Source: Gimesia chilikensis (GTDB taxonomy: Bacteria > Planctomycetota > Planctomycetia > Planctomycetales > Planctomycetaceae). Taken from it: a DNA stretch of 64,000 nt. The translations under genes and the position numbers were made by a program. The notes beneath the pieces are model-generated. The model was given only the letters and a program-made list of their open reading frames with translations, did no database searches and was not told where the DNA came from. The DNA lies in assembly GCF_007744075.1 (NCBI RefSeq), contig NZ_CP036266.1, positions 1,729,655 through 1,793,654 of the forward strand, written 5' to 3'. Positions 17,799 to 26,912 of this stretch are shown here, piece after piece (within the stretch, counting starts at the first letter, position 1; each line of letters opens with the position of its first letter).

Positions 17799-19447
17799 GT
17801 GCCCGCAACGCGAAACGAATCTGGAACAGTTGCCTGCTGCTGGCGATGACCTCAGTGCCGCTGACGGTGGATGCCGCCGACAAGCAGCCGGAAAAGCCCG
17901 TTGCAGACACAGCGCCAATCATGGCTGTCAAACCGATTCCAGAGCAGGGACCGACCCCATTACCTGAGGCGCTGAAGTTCGCCAGACTCGATGCCCGTAA
18001 GTCCGCGGCGCAGACCGCAGCGCAGTTTCAGGTGGTTGAAGCGGTCTCAGATAAATATGGGGTCGTTGATCGAGAGATAAAGCAACTGCAGGAGCAGATC
18101 AAAACAACGGCAGCCCAGATCAAGGTGGATCAGGCAGCATTGACGCAGGTGAAACAGGCGGAAGCGAAGCAGCAACAGCTGAAAAACGCTGATCCCCTGG
18201 TCGCTCCTAAGCCGCTCGCCGACAGCACAGCGCTGGTTCAGCAGATTGCAGCCCGGGAAGCGCAGATCAAAACCTGGGATGCGTCTATGAAAGAAAAACA
18301 GAAGCAACTGGGGGAGCTCAAGAAAGAAGTTGCGGAAGCCAAGAAGCAGCACAGTCTGCTCCAGGCGAAAGAAAAAGAATTCCAGGAGATTGTGAAACTG
18401 TATGAGGGCAAGCAGCCGGCTGCTGATCCGAGTCTGTTTCGCGAGATGGCTGCTTACCAGAATTCACGCCCCCTTTATTCGTGCAAGATTGATGCGAGTG
18501 GAAACTACATTTTGGCAGGGGCACAGGGATCGGCCTTTCATCGCTGGGATCTGGTCAGTGCAGAAAATACGGAGCTGCTCGGTCATAACAGCTGGGTTAG
18601 ACGGTTTGACGTGGATCGTTCCAGTCCCCTGCTGATTACGGGTGCCTACGAAGGCAAAGTTGCCTGGTGGAACCTGGAATCCAAGTCACCCAAGCCTCAG
18701 CACCTGGTGGATGCTCACAAGGGATTTGTCCGGGGCGTTTCCGTCAGTCCGGACGGAAAGCTGGTGGCGACGGCGGGCAATGATCGCCTGGTGAAGATCT
18801 GGTCGGTCGACACAGCGAAGCTGATCCGCACGCTGGAAGGCCACGAACATCAGGTTTACAACGTCAAATTTCATCCGAGTGGACGTTACCTGATTTCTGG
18901 AGACCTGCGCGGGAATGTGAAACAGTGGGATGTGGAAAGTGGCCAGTTGGTCCGGGACTTCGACGGAAGTGCGATCTACAAATACGACACTACTTTTCAT
19001 GGTCATATCGGTGGCGTACGCGGGATGGATATCAGCCACGATGGAAAGTATTTTGCCATCAGCGGGATCGGCGAAGTTTCCAATGCGTTCGCAGGCATCG
19101 GTGTGCCCACCGTGATTCTGTTTGACTGGGAGACCGGCAAGCGGTTAGCGGTGATGACTCCCAGTGATAACTTCAAAGGAACCTGCTGGGGCGTGCGGTT
19201 TCATCCGGAGAACGATTTCATCGCCGCGGCCGGGGGGAATTCTTCCGGGATGATCTGGTTCTGGAAACTGGGAGAAGATAAGCCATTCGTTTCTCAGAAG
19301 GTCAAGAGTGTGCCTTACGATCTGGACTTTCATCCGGATGGTCTGCGGATGTGCGTGGCCTGTTACGACAAGACGGCACGGCTGTATAACATGGGGCCGA
19401 AAACCCCCGAGGAACTGGCCAGCGAGCAGAAGAAAAAGAAGAAGTAG
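17795..19447 (+). CDS. Exported coiled-coil WD40 repeat protein
   Basis: This 550-residue protein starts at GTG 17795, which overlaps the DUF1501 stop. A signal-like hydrophobic N-terminus (about 9-28) leads to a long coiled coil rich in Gln, Lys and Ala (about 70-205). A seven-bladed-type WD40 propeller follows (about 220-540), with blades such as HKGFVRGVSVSPDGKLVATA. It is the usual third partner of DUF1549-DUF1501 operons and may scaffold the complex outside the cytoplasm. The C-terminus is a Lys-rich tail. Confidence 0.88.
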   Translation: MSARNAKRIWNSCLLLAMTSVPLTVDAADKQPEKPVADTAPIMAVKPIPEQGPTPLPEALKFARLDARKSAAQTAAQFQVVEAVSDKYGVVDREIKQLQEQIKTTAAQIKVDQAALTQVKQAEAKQQQLKNADPLVAPKPLADSTALVQQIAAREAQIKTWDASMKEKQKQLGELKKEVAEAKKQHSLLQAKEKEFQEIVKLYEGKQPAADPSLFREMAAYQNSRPLYSCKIDASGNYILAGAQGSAFHRWDLVSAENTELLGHNSWVRRFDVDRSSPLLITGAYEGKVAWWNLESKSPKPQHLVDAHKGFVRGVSVSPDGKLVATAGNDRLVKIWSVDTAKLIRTLEGHEHQVYNVKFHPSGRYLISGDLRGNVKQWDVESGQLVRDFDGSAIYKYDTTFHGHIGGVRGMDISHDGKYFAISGIGEVSNAFAGIGVPTVILFDWETGKRLAVMTPSDNFKGTCWGVRFHPENDFIAAAGGNSSGMIWFWKLGEDKPFVSQKVKSVPYDLDFHPDGLRMCVACYDKTARLYNMGPKTPEELASEQKKKKK

Positions 19448-19449
19448 CC

Positions 19450-19920
19450 CTACGCTTCCGGTGGAGGAGAGCGACGGACGGCTGCCTGTTCTGACAGCTG
19501 CTTCAGTAATTTCATCTGGTTTTTCAGGATCCGATTGGTCAGACCTTTGAAGAGTACACCGATGATGCGATAGAACAGCGACGCGAAGACGAGCTCGCAG
19601 GTGTAATCCAGATCGGTTTTGCGTCCCCGATCAGTCAGTTCATAGGTGACGTCGACGCGAAAGGCATTGCTCTGTAGCTGCACGCCGATCAGTTCGGGAG
19701 GATCGTATTCGGTGACGATGCCCGCATACTGCTGTGAGTGTCCGCCTTCCCGGATGGTTTGCACAAAGATCGTGCCCACGGGATCGTCATCGTTTTTACC
19801 TTCGGGATACTCGGTCGACTCGAGCCCTTCCATCCAGAGTTTCATCTTTTCATCGTCATTCAGAAAGTCGAAGACGATTTCGATGGGAGCGAGGATTTCC
19901 TCATGGTAGGTGATCTCCAA
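19450..19920 (-). CDS. SRPBCC (START-like) family protein
   Basis: This 156-residue cytosolic protein has the SRPBCC/polyketide-cyclase pattern: an N-terminal strand (MEITYHEEILAPIEIVFDFL), then a helix with WMEG and VGTIFVQTIREG strands. The C-terminal helix is long (RILKNQMKLLKQLSEQA). The fold binds hydrophobic ligands in a deep cavity. The ligand is not predictable. It lies downstream of the leucine-rich-repeat gene but a terminator separates them. Its 3' end nearly meets the convergent WD40 gene (2 bases between the stops). Confidence 0.8.
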   Translation of the reverse strand: MEITYHEEILAPIEIVFDFLNDDEKMKLWMEGLESTEYPEGKNDDDPVGTIFVQTIREGGHSQQYAGIVTEYDPPELIGVQLQSNAFRVDVTYELTDRGRKTDLDYTCELVFASLFYRIIGVLFKGLTNRILKNQMKLLKQLSEQAAVRRSPPPEA

Positions 19921-19934
19921 AGAAACTCACTCCT

Positions 19935-19966
19935 TAAAAAACGCAGGACTGAAGACAGCCCTGCGT
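19935..19966 (-). terminator. Rho-independent terminator of the LRR gene
   Basis: ACGCAGG and CCTGCGT arms, read on the minus strand, are followed by a run of six T. It lies just after the LRR gene and before the SRPBCC gene. Confidence 0.75.
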
Positions 19967-19993
19967 AAGGTGATACCTGGTTGTAAGACGCGT

Positions 19994-20758
19994 TTATTCC
20001 TTCTTCTCGTGTTTTTTCGCAGCCTCTTTCTTCTCTGCGGGCTTTTTCTCGTCTGCTTTCTTTTCAGCCGGTTTCTTGTCTTCTTTTTTCGCGGCTTTCT
20101 TTTCTGCAGGCTTCGCTTCTTTTTTGGGTTCTGGTTTCTTGGGTTCCGGTTTTTTCTCAGCAGGTTTGGGAACTTCCGGCTTTTCGGCGGCTACTGGTTT
20201 TGGTGGTTCAGGAATGCCGATGACTTCCAGACCGGTGATCTGCTCCTGCAGCGCCAGTCCGGCGGGGCGGGTGACTTTGGTCTGCCAGACGTAGAGGCGT
20301 TTCAGTTTTTTCAGCGGACTGAGCTGAGAGATTCCAGCATCGGTGACGGCGGTGCCATACAGGTTCAGGTATTCGAGATTCGGAAGTGCCTGCAGGTGTT
20401 TCAGCCCGGCGTCGTCGACCTTGGTCTTTTCCAGGTGGAGGTGCGTCAGGTCTTTGAGGTTCTTCAGGTGTGCGAGACCGGCAGAGGTGACTTCGGTGCC
20501 CCGCAGGTTCAGGGAAGAGACTTTGGTGAGTCCTGCCAGCGTTTTGAGCGTGTCGTCGGTGACTTTCTGATCTGACAGGTGAAAGGCAACTTCGAGGCGG
20601 TCATCGTTTTGAGCCAGTTCCAGTACCGAGCCGCCAGCGGCACGCACTTTGGATTTTGCCTGCTCGACGGCAGGGTCTTTTTTCTGGTCTGCGGCGGAGA
20701 GGGCCGGAATCTGGGTGAGGGAAAGAGCAGTCAGCAGCGCGACAGAAAAAAATCTCAT
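19994..20758 (-). CDS. Exported leucine-rich-repeat protein with Lys/Pro/Glu-rich tail
   Basis: This 254-residue protein has a signal peptide (1-22, LSAADQ). About five LRRs occupy residues 60-165, with repeats of the form LKNLKDLTHLHLEKTKVDDAGLKHL. These are cysteine-free bacterial repeats of 23-25 residues. From about 175 to the end the sequence is low-complexity P-K-E-A, built from PEPKK and AEKK units. This may be a flexible spacer or a charged surface. LRR proteins of this type are common in planctomycetes and probably bind proteins. The DNA of the tail is repetitive and may vary in length between strains. Confidence 0.8.
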   Translation of the reverse strand: MRFFSVALLTALSLTQIPALSAADQKKDPAVEQAKSKVRAAGGSVLELAQNDDRLEVAFHLSDQKVTDDTLKTLAGLTKVSSLNLRGTEVTSAGLAHLKNLKDLTHLHLEKTKVDDAGLKHLQALPNLEYLNLYGTAVTDAGISQLSPLKKLKRLYVWQTKVTRPAGLALQEQITGLEVIGIPEPPKPVAAEKPEVPKPAEKKPEPKKPEPKKEAKPAEKKAAKKEDKKPAEKKADEKKPAEKKEAAKKHEKKE

Positions 20759-21118
20759 CTTACCTATCCTTACTTTTGTGGTTGGTCTTCGGATTGGGTG
20801 TCACAGGTGAAAACACGTTCTGCAGATTCGCGTTTCCGCTGGAAATCCAGGGCGGGGAACGTGCATTAAATCAATACGTGCATTGAAGATAGATAACAGT
20901 TTATCACTTCAGTTGATTTTGATCTATCTTATCAGGAAACGGTCGGTTTCGAAAAGACTCAACTTCCAAAATGTCAATTTCCGGCTGGAAAATCAGTTTG
21001 CAGTGGATTTCCAGCTGGTGGGGTAGAAATGGTCTCGATCCAAATCGGAAAATTGATTAACCTTCCGCCCTCAGTTTTGCTGCCTCTTGTCAACTAAAGT
21101 CTGAATTGGAAACAGTTA
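20759..21118. promoter_or_regulatory. Divergent intergenic region (LRR / mla)
   Basis: The 360 bases hold the LRR and mlaE upstream regions. One inverted repeat was seen: GCTGGAAAATC (20983-20993) with GATTTCCAGC (21005-21014), one bulge, which may be an operator for the transporter. No gene was seen. Confidence 0.35.
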
Positions 21119-21961
21119 ATGTCATCGGCTTCACCTTCGGTCCCGCGAGACACCATTATTCATGGCCTGGGACGCGGAGTGATCAATCTTGTCTGTCTGC
21201 TGGGCGACCTGTTCCTGTTTGCCTGGGAAATGCTGGGCTGGATCATCACCCGGCTGCCTCCCCGGAGTAATCTCTGGTCGTGCATGTATCACATCGGGAT
21301 TCAGAGTATCCCCGTGATTCTGATTACGGGCGGCTTTATCGGCATGGTGCTCGCGGTGCAGTCTTACGATCAGTTCAAGCTGATGCATCTGGAGAACCAG
21401 ATTGGCGCCGTGATTGCGATTTCGCTGGTTGAAGAACTCGGCCCCGTGCTGGCAGCCATCATGCTGGCCGGTCGTGTTGGAACTTCCATGTCTGCGGAAC
21501 TGGGAACGATGCGGGTCACAGAACAGATCGACGCCTTACGTGCACTCGGGGCGGATCCGATTCACTATCTGGTAGTGCCCCGGTTCCTGGCCTGCTGCCT
21601 GCTGATTCCGCTGCTGACTATCATCGCAGATGCGATCGGCATTCTGGGGGGCTGGTTTTTCAGTACCCAGATCCTGGGAGTCGATTCTTTTTACTACTGG
21701 TATTATTCGAAGAATTTTGTGTTCGCCTATGATGTCATGGGCGGAATTTTCAAGAGCTTCTTTTTTGGTGCTGCTATTTCTTTGATCTCCTGTCACCGGG
21801 GCTTCCATTGCGGGGCTGGTGCGGAAGGGGTTGGTAAAGCGGCAACCGAAGCGTTTGTGTATTCCTTTATTGTGATCATGATTCTCGACTTCCTGCTGGG
21901 GGTTTCGATTGTCAACTTCTACCACTTCATGCAGACCGTGTATCCGGGTGTGCTCAGGTAG
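21119..21961 (+). CDS. mlaE: MlaE/YrbE-family lipid ABC transporter permease
   Basis: This 280-residue permease has about five membrane helices. Characteristic features are GLGRGVINLVCLLGD at the N-terminus, the ELGPVLAAIMLAGRVG motif (about 104-119) and EGVGKAATEAFV near 237-248. Mla-type systems move phospholipids between membranes or keep lipid asymmetry. It heads a three-gene unit with an ATPase (gap 38 bases) and an MCE protein. MlaB- and MlaC-like genes are not found here. Confidence 0.93.
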   Translation: MSSASPSVPRDTIIHGLGRGVINLVCLLGDLFLFAWEMLGWIITRLPPRSNLWSCMYHIGIQSIPVILITGGFIGMVLAVQSYDQFKLMHLENQIGAVIAISLVEELGPVLAAIMLAGRVGTSMSAELGTMRVTEQIDALRALGADPIHYLVVPRFLACCLLIPLLTIIADAIGILGGWFFSTQILGVDSFYYWYYSKNFVFAYDVMGGIFKSFFFGAAISLISCHRGFHCGAGAEGVGKAATEAFVYSFIVIMILDFLLGVSIVNFYHFMQTVYPGVLR

Positions 21962-21999
21962 CCTGAAACGCGTGAACGGGAATCAGAGTACGTTTAGTT

Positions 22000-22815
22000 A
22001 TGAATGAACGGAAATCAGATCCGGATTATGTTGTCGAACTGCGGAACGTCTCGCGGCGTTTCGGGGTGCATGACGTGTTGCGCGATATTACGTTCGGTGT
22101 CCGACGCGGTGAGACACTGGTCGTGATCGGCGAGAGTGGTTGCGGTAAAAGCGTGACCATGAAAATGATCATGAGCCTGCTGGAGCCCACGACCGGTGAC
22201 GTGCTCTGGCACGGGCGTTCGATCAAAGATCGCAGCACGCGAGAACTGCACCGCGACCGACTGCGGATCGGCTACCTGTTTCAGGGCGCGGCTTTGTTCG
22301 ACAGTCTTTCGGTCTATGAGAATGTCGCCTTTGGACTGAAGCAGAATACCAAGCTGAAGAAAGCGGAAATCGACCAGATTGTCGTCGAGCGGCTGCGGGA
22401 AGTCGGCCTGTCGGAAACCATCTGTCAGAAGAAGCCGGCCCAGTTATCCGGTGGGATGAAAAAGCGGGTCGGGCTGGCGCGGGCGCTGGCCATGACTCCG
22501 GAAGTCATGCTGTATGATGAGCCCACAACCGGACTGGATCCGGTCATGACTGACGTGATTAACGAGTTGATTCTGCAAACACGGGCCCGGCGGCCAGTGA
22601 CGAGTATTGTGGTCACGCACGATATGAGTACGGTCAGGAAGGTCGCGGATCGGATCATCATGCTGTATCCACTGTCTCGACTGCAGCCCGATGAACCGCA
22701 GATCGTATTCGAAGGGACCGCGGAGGAAGCCTTTCAGTCATCCAATCCCCGCGTGCATCAGTTCGTCCACGGCGAAGCCGGGGATCGACTGCGGGAGATG
22801 GCAGAAGCGGGTTAA
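22000..22815 (+). CDS. mlaF: MlaF-family ABC transporter ATPase
   Basis: This 271-residue ATPase has Walker A GESGCGKS (44-51), signature [15 protein letters not shown] (about 148-162) and Walker B VMLYDEP (about 168-174). The switch His is in VVTHDMSTV. It is the energy source for the MlaE permease. The pattern [21 protein letters not shown] is typical of the Mla/Ttg2A group. Its 3' end lies 80 bases before the MCE gene. Confidence 0.94.
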   Translation: MNERKSDPDYVVELRNVSRRFGVHDVLRDITFGVRRGETLVVIGESGCGKSVTMKMIMSLLEPTTGDVLWHGRSIKDRSTRELHRDRLRIGYLFQGAALFDSLSVYENVAFGLKQNTKLKKAEIDQIVVERLREVGLSETICQKKPAQLSGGMKKRVGLARALAMTPEVMLYDEPTTGLDPVMTDVINELILQTRARRPVTSIVVTHDMSTVRKVADRIIMLYPLSRLQPDEPQIVFEGTAEEAFQSSNPRVHQFVHGEAGDRLREMAEAG

Positions 22816-22895
22816 CAAAGCTCAGCAGAACGTACAAAACAGGTTTTCATGAGTTACGAGTATGATCTCAAGGATGAGATCGGATTGAGGTTAAA

Positions 22896-24044
22896 ATGAC
22901 GGATCGCCAGATACAATTTCGAGTAGGACTGTTCGTGATTTCTGCACTGCTGACCGGTGCGGGGATGATCTTTCAGTTCGGTCAGTTGGAGAACCTCTGG
23001 AAGAAGAAATACACCATCGCGATGCGGTTCGAGTCAATTTCCGGCGTGCATCGCGGAACGCCCGTCGTGCGGCACGGCATCCGCATTGGTGAAGTCGATA
23101 AGATCATTACCAGCGACAGCAAGCCGGGTGTGGTGCTGCTGGTCAAGATCGATGAAACACAGCACCTGCGAAAAGATGCCAGCCCGCAGATCGTGACGAG
23201 CATCATGGGGGATTCGAAGATCGTGATCTCCCCCGGTGTCGATAAGAAGTTCCTGGAACCAGGCGAGCGGCTGATTGGCCAGTCTTCGACGGACCCGATG
23301 GAAGTTGTCTATCGCATGGAACAGCAGGTGAGCAAGACGTTGTCTGCCTTCACCGAAACCAGCCAGGAGTGGGGCAAGCTGGCAGGGAACATGAACCGAC
23401 TGCTGGAAACCAAAGAGGGCAATATTGATGTCGTGGTCGAACGGGCGGCGACATCGCTGGAGGAATTCTCACAGGCGATGCGGCAGATGAACGCGATGAT
23501 GAAGAATGTGAATATGCTCGTCGCCGATCCCCAGCAGCAGGAGAATCTGAAACGTTCGCTGGCTGCGATGCCGGCGATGATCGAGAGTACTCAGCGGACT
23601 ATCTCGTCCGTCGAAGTCGCAGTCCAGAAAGCAGGACAGAACCTGGATAACCTGTCGCGGGTCACCGATCCGCTGGCCAAGCACAGCCAGTCGATGGTGG
23701 TTAAGCTTGACCGGAGCCTGTCACGTCTGGATGCCATGATGGCCGAGCTGAATTCATTTACGCGGGCCTTGAACCAGGGAGACGGATCGCTCAAGAAATT
23801 CATCTCCGATCCGGACCTGTATCGGAATATGAACCGGTCGGCCAGTTCGCTGACGGTGCTGTTGAACAACCTGGAACCGATCGCGCGGGACATCCGCATC
23901 TTCAGCGACCGGATTGCCCGCCACCCGGAAATTCTGGGAGTGAGCGGGGCGATGAAGGGGAGTTCGGGCATCAAGGAATCCGGCGAACAACCCTCGCGGG
24001 TCCGGCAGTCGGGGTATTCGTTCCCTGCTACGAAGCAGCCCTGA
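22896..24044 (+). CDS. mlaD: MlaD/MCE-family lipid-binding protein
   Basis: This 382-residue protein has one N-terminal transmembrane helix (about 9-27) and one MCE domain (about 38-115, FESISGVHRGTPVVRHGIRIGEV). A long helical C-terminal part with coiled-coil tendency follows (about 140-345). The MCE domain forms rings that carry lipids. The long helix is reminiscent of PqiB/YebT tunnels but has only one MCE copy. It completes the transporter with the permease and ATPase just upstream. The C-terminus ends in a Ser/Gly-rich tail. Confidence 0.92.
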   Translation: MTDRQIQFRVGLFVISALLTGAGMIFQFGQLENLWKKKYTIAMRFESISGVHRGTPVVRHGIRIGEVDKIITSDSKPGVVLLVKIDETQHLRKDASPQIVTSIMGDSKIVISPGVDKKFLEPGERLIGQSSTDPMEVVYRMEQQVSKTLSAFTETSQEWGKLAGNMNRLLETKEGNIDVVVERAATSLEEFSQAMRQMNAMMKNVNMLVADPQQQENLKRSLAAMPAMIESTQRTISSVEVAVQKAGQNLDNLSRVTDPLAKHSQSMVVKLDRSLSRLDAMMAELNSFTRALNQGDGSLKKFISDPDLYRNMNRSASSLTVLLNNLEPIARDIRIFSDRIARHPEILGVSGAMKGSSGIKESGEQPSRVRQSGYSFPATKQP

Positions 24045-24177
24045 TTCTGCTGAATTCCCGAAAGTGGCTGGCCAGTCATAGCGACTTTCCGGTGGTCTCG
24101 CCTCAGCGTTTTGAGCGTGCTTTAGACCGGGAATGTGAGCTTAACTGATCAAAGTGGCAGCGATGACAGCTCATGAG

Positions 24178-24198
24178 AAGTTATGATTTAGATAACTT
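24178..24198 (+). promoter_or_regulatory. Inverted repeat upstream of PhoX-like gene
   Basis: AAGTTA and TAACTT are separated by 9 bases in an AT-rich stretch about 130 bases before the start codon. It is a possible operator and is not a Pho box by sequence. Confidence 0.3.
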
Positions 24199-24324
24199 AA
24201 TGTGTTGTTCATCAAAACTTAATAATTCGCGTTAAAATCTGATGAATTCATCCGGTGGTCGAAGTGGATCGACATTTTCAGCCGGATATTCATCGATGTC
24301 CCGTGAATTATTTTCGAGGCAAAA

Positions 24325-25695
24325 TTGTCGCAATCCTGCTCACGCCGCCGCTTCTTACAGGCAGCTATTACCGCTCCCGCAGCGGGAACTGTCTTCTCCC
24401 GTTTTCTCTCAACTGCCTCCGCCAAGGGGATCGTTAAGGATCACTCCGATCTCAAGCCGGTGGCGGATGAGACTACCGGTCTGCCCCTGTTACGGTTACA
24501 GGACGGATTTCGATATCGTTCATTTGGCTGGACCGGCGACGTCATGTCGGATGGTGTGGTCACTCCGGAAGGTCATGACGGGATGGGCGTGATTGCCCAG
24601 AACGGAGATATCGTCACCATCTGCCGGAATCACGAAATTAAAGGGTCGCGCACCTTTGGTCCTCCCGAGCTGACCTTCGACCCCAAAGCCGGTGGTGGCT
24701 GTGCGAATCTGCAGTTTAACGTCAAGACCGGTGAATGGCTGAAGAGCTGGACGAGCCTGGCGGGAACCGTCCAGAACTGTGCCGGCGGTCCGACACCGTG
24801 GGGCAGCTGGCTGTCATGTGAAGAGACCGTGATCGGTCCTCACGAAAGTTTCCGTGACGTGCAGTACGAACACGAGAAACATCACGGCTGGGTATTTGAA
24901 GTTCCCGCGGAAGGAACAGCGTCGTTGGAGCCTTTGCAGGCCCTGGGGCGGTTTGTGCATGAAGCACTGGCCATCGATCCCAAAAACGGAATCATCTATG
25001 AGACCGAAGACCGCGATACAGCGGGCTTCTATCGTTTCCTGCCCAACGAAAGGGAAGTCCTCTCCAAAGGGGGGACGCTGCAGATGCTGAAAATCAAGGG
25101 GCAGGATGATCTCCGCACCGGGGCACAGCGAGGCGTCCGCTATCAGGCTGAGTGGGTTGACATTGCAGATCCGATCCGCCGCAACACACCGGGCAAAAAT
25201 GACGGTCTCGGCGTCTACTCTCAGGGCAAAGCCCAGGGGGCGACAACTTTCGGTCGTCTGGAAGGTTGCTGGTACGGCGACGGACTGGTCTACTTCAACT
25301 GCACGGACGGAGGCGAAGCCAAACTGGGACAGATCTGGGCCTTCTCTCCCGAAGAGCAGACATTGAGCCTCGTGTTCCAGTCGCCTTCGCATGACATTCT
25401 GGACAGTCCCGACAACCTGACTGTCAGTCCGCGTGGCGGTCTGGTGCTGTGTGAAGATGCCGACCTGAAACCGTTGCGGCTGCACACACTGAGCCGGAAA
25501 GGGCTGCTGCAGACCCTGGCGATCAATAATATTCATCTGCACAAGGGTGAGCATCCCCGACTGATCGGCGATTTTACCGGCGGCGAATGGGCGGGAGCCA
25601 CTTTCAGTCCCGACGGCGAATGGCTGTTCGTGAATATTCAGGATCCGGGGGTAACCTTCGCGATCACCGGCCCCTGGCATGAACTGGGAGTCTGA
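24325..25695 (+). CDS. PhoX/DUF839-family Tat-exported protein
   Basis: This 456-residue protein has a twin-arginine signal (SRRRFLQAAITAPA, about 6-19). The PhoX/DUF839 fold is a six-bladed propeller. True PhoX phosphatases bind calcium and iron. Visible features are the propeller repeats, HDGMGVIAQNGDIV, EDADLKPLRLHTLS and WAGATFSPDGEWLFVNIQDPG. The last motif is typical of the family. I did not confirm all metal ligands, so phosphatase activity is an inference. The start is TTG 24325, with GAGG six bases upstream and the Tat motif close to it. It ends in a strong terminator. Confidence 0.85.
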   Translation: MSQSCSRRRFLQAAITAPAAGTVFSRFLSTASAKGIVKDHSDLKPVADETTGLPLLRLQDGFRYRSFGWTGDVMSDGVVTPEGHDGMGVIAQNGDIVTICRNHEIKGSRTFGPPELTFDPKAGGGCANLQFNVKTGEWLKSWTSLAGTVQNCAGGPTPWGSWLSCEETVIGPHESFRDVQYEHEKHHGWVFEVPAEGTASLEPLQALGRFVHEALAIDPKNGIIYETEDRDTAGFYRFLPNEREVLSKGGTLQMLKIKGQDDLRTGAQRGVRYQAEWVDIADPIRRNTPGKNDGLGVYSQGKAQGATTFGRLEGCWYGDGLVYFNCTDGGEAKLGQIWAFSPEEQTLSLVFQSPSHDILDSPDNLTVSPRGGLVLCEDADLKPLRLHTLSRKGLLQTLAINNIHLHKGEHPRLIGDFTGGEWAGATFSPDGEWLFVNIQDPGVTFAITGPWHELGV

Positions 25696-25730
25696 TACAC
25701 GCAGGCAGCTGTTAGTCCCCAAATTTGTCT

Positions 25731-25768
25731 ATCCCCTTGTACCGGTCGTGGCACAAGGGGATTTTTTT
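25731..25768 (+). terminator. Rho-independent terminator
   Basis: A perfect 10-bp stem (25731-25740 with 25753-25762) is followed by a T-run. It ends the PhoX-like gene. Confidence 0.85.
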
Positions 25769-25932
25769 ATGCTTACCAGCGGCATTTCGGGAATTGTCTC
25801 TCGGGTGACTTTGTTCTCTCTGCAGAGAGCAGTACACTGAAGTTGCAGCCAAATCGGACAGAAAGATAGTCTAATGCGGCTCAAGCTCCGAAAACGAAAT
25901 CAGACCTGGAAACTGAACGCCCGTCCCAAGCA

Positions 25933-26793
25933 ATGTCACTGAAAAATTACATCAAGAATGATCTCGAAGTTCGCTTGCGCAGCGGTCAGGAACTGCCGGC
26001 TCCGCTGACGCTGGAAGCGCTGTCGGATCATTACCAGGTCAGCTTTTCTCCGGTACGGCTGGCACTCGCGGAACTGGTTGACGCGGGGCTGTTGCAGAAG
26101 GGAGCCAACCGTCGTCTGGAGATCAACGAGGGAAAGATCAAACCGTTGAAAAAGGGACAGTCTGCTGCGCTGCCCAAACCCCCGACGGATATGTTCGAAC
26201 TGATCACGAATGATTTCGTGAAACTGAGTCTGCAGGGCGAGCCGGTTGATATCCGGGAAGAAGCGACTGCGAAACAGTACAAGATCAGCCGATCCTCACT
26301 GCGGATTATCCTGAACCGCCTGGCGGGAGCCGGGATTCTGGATCATATTCCCCGCAGGGGCTGGCGGCTGAGACCGTTTCGTCAGGAAGACATGCAGGCG
26401 TTTCTGGAAGTGCGCGAACTGCTGGAGCTCAAGGCGCTCGAACTGGCGAAACCACGACTGATCAAAGAGGAACTGCAGCAGATCCTGGACGGAAATGTGA
26501 TTCCGGAATCAAAAGATGCTGAAGCGTTGATCGATAATAGTCTGCACGCCTACATCATTGAGAAAGCGGGCAATCATTACATCCAGGACTTTTTTCAGCG
26601 GCAGGGGAAGTACTATGACATCCTGTTTGACTGGGAAGACCAGGACCGGGAGACGGCCATCGAAACGGTGCGGCAGCATCAGGCCATTCTGCAGGCACTG
26701 ATTGCAGAGGACTGGAAGACCGCCCGCAAAGCGTTGTCGTATCACATCAAAGATAATCATCCGATTCTGAGTAAGATTGTGAAGCAGTCTTAA
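25933..26793 (+). CDS. GntR-family regulator with two winged-helix domains
   Basis: The protein is 286 residues. A first GntR-like winged helix (about 8-65, ALSDHYQVSFSPVRLALAEL) is followed by a linker. A second one (about 88-148, EATAKQYKISRSSLRIILNRL) leads into a C-terminal helical FCD-like domain (about 150-286, LEVRELLELKALELA). A usual GntR has a single winged helix of about 70 residues. The duplication is unusual and could make a DNA-binding module with extended contact. A ligand is suggested by the FCD part but not known. It is not in an obvious operon. Its targets may be the PhoX gene upstream or distant genes. Confidence 0.82.
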   Translation: MSLKNYIKNDLEVRLRSGQELPAPLTLEALSDHYQVSFSPVRLALAELVDAGLLQKGANRRLEINEGKIKPLKKGQSAALPKPPTDMFELITNDFVKLSLQGEPVDIREEATAKQYKISRSSLRIILNRLAGAGILDHIPRRGWRLRPFRQEDMQAFLEVRELLELKALELAKPRLIKEELQQILDGNVIPESKDAEALIDNSLHAYIIEKAGNHYIQDFFQRQGKYYDILFDWEDQDRETAIETVRQHQAILQALIAEDWKTARKALSYHIKDNHPILSKIVKQS

Positions 26794-26912
26794 TTCTGAA
26801 CTCTTTTTGAGCGTTCGGCGGCGTCTCCGGTTGTATTGCCTGAGGGACTGACTATCCTTACAGTATGCTTTCAGAGTGAAACACGACGCGGGTCCTTTCA
26901 GGTCAGAGTCAG

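Noticed and set aside
19994..20200. Tandem repeat region or CRISPR-like array
   Set aside because: It is the codon-level repetition of the Lys/Pro/Glu-rich protein tail; there are no spacers.
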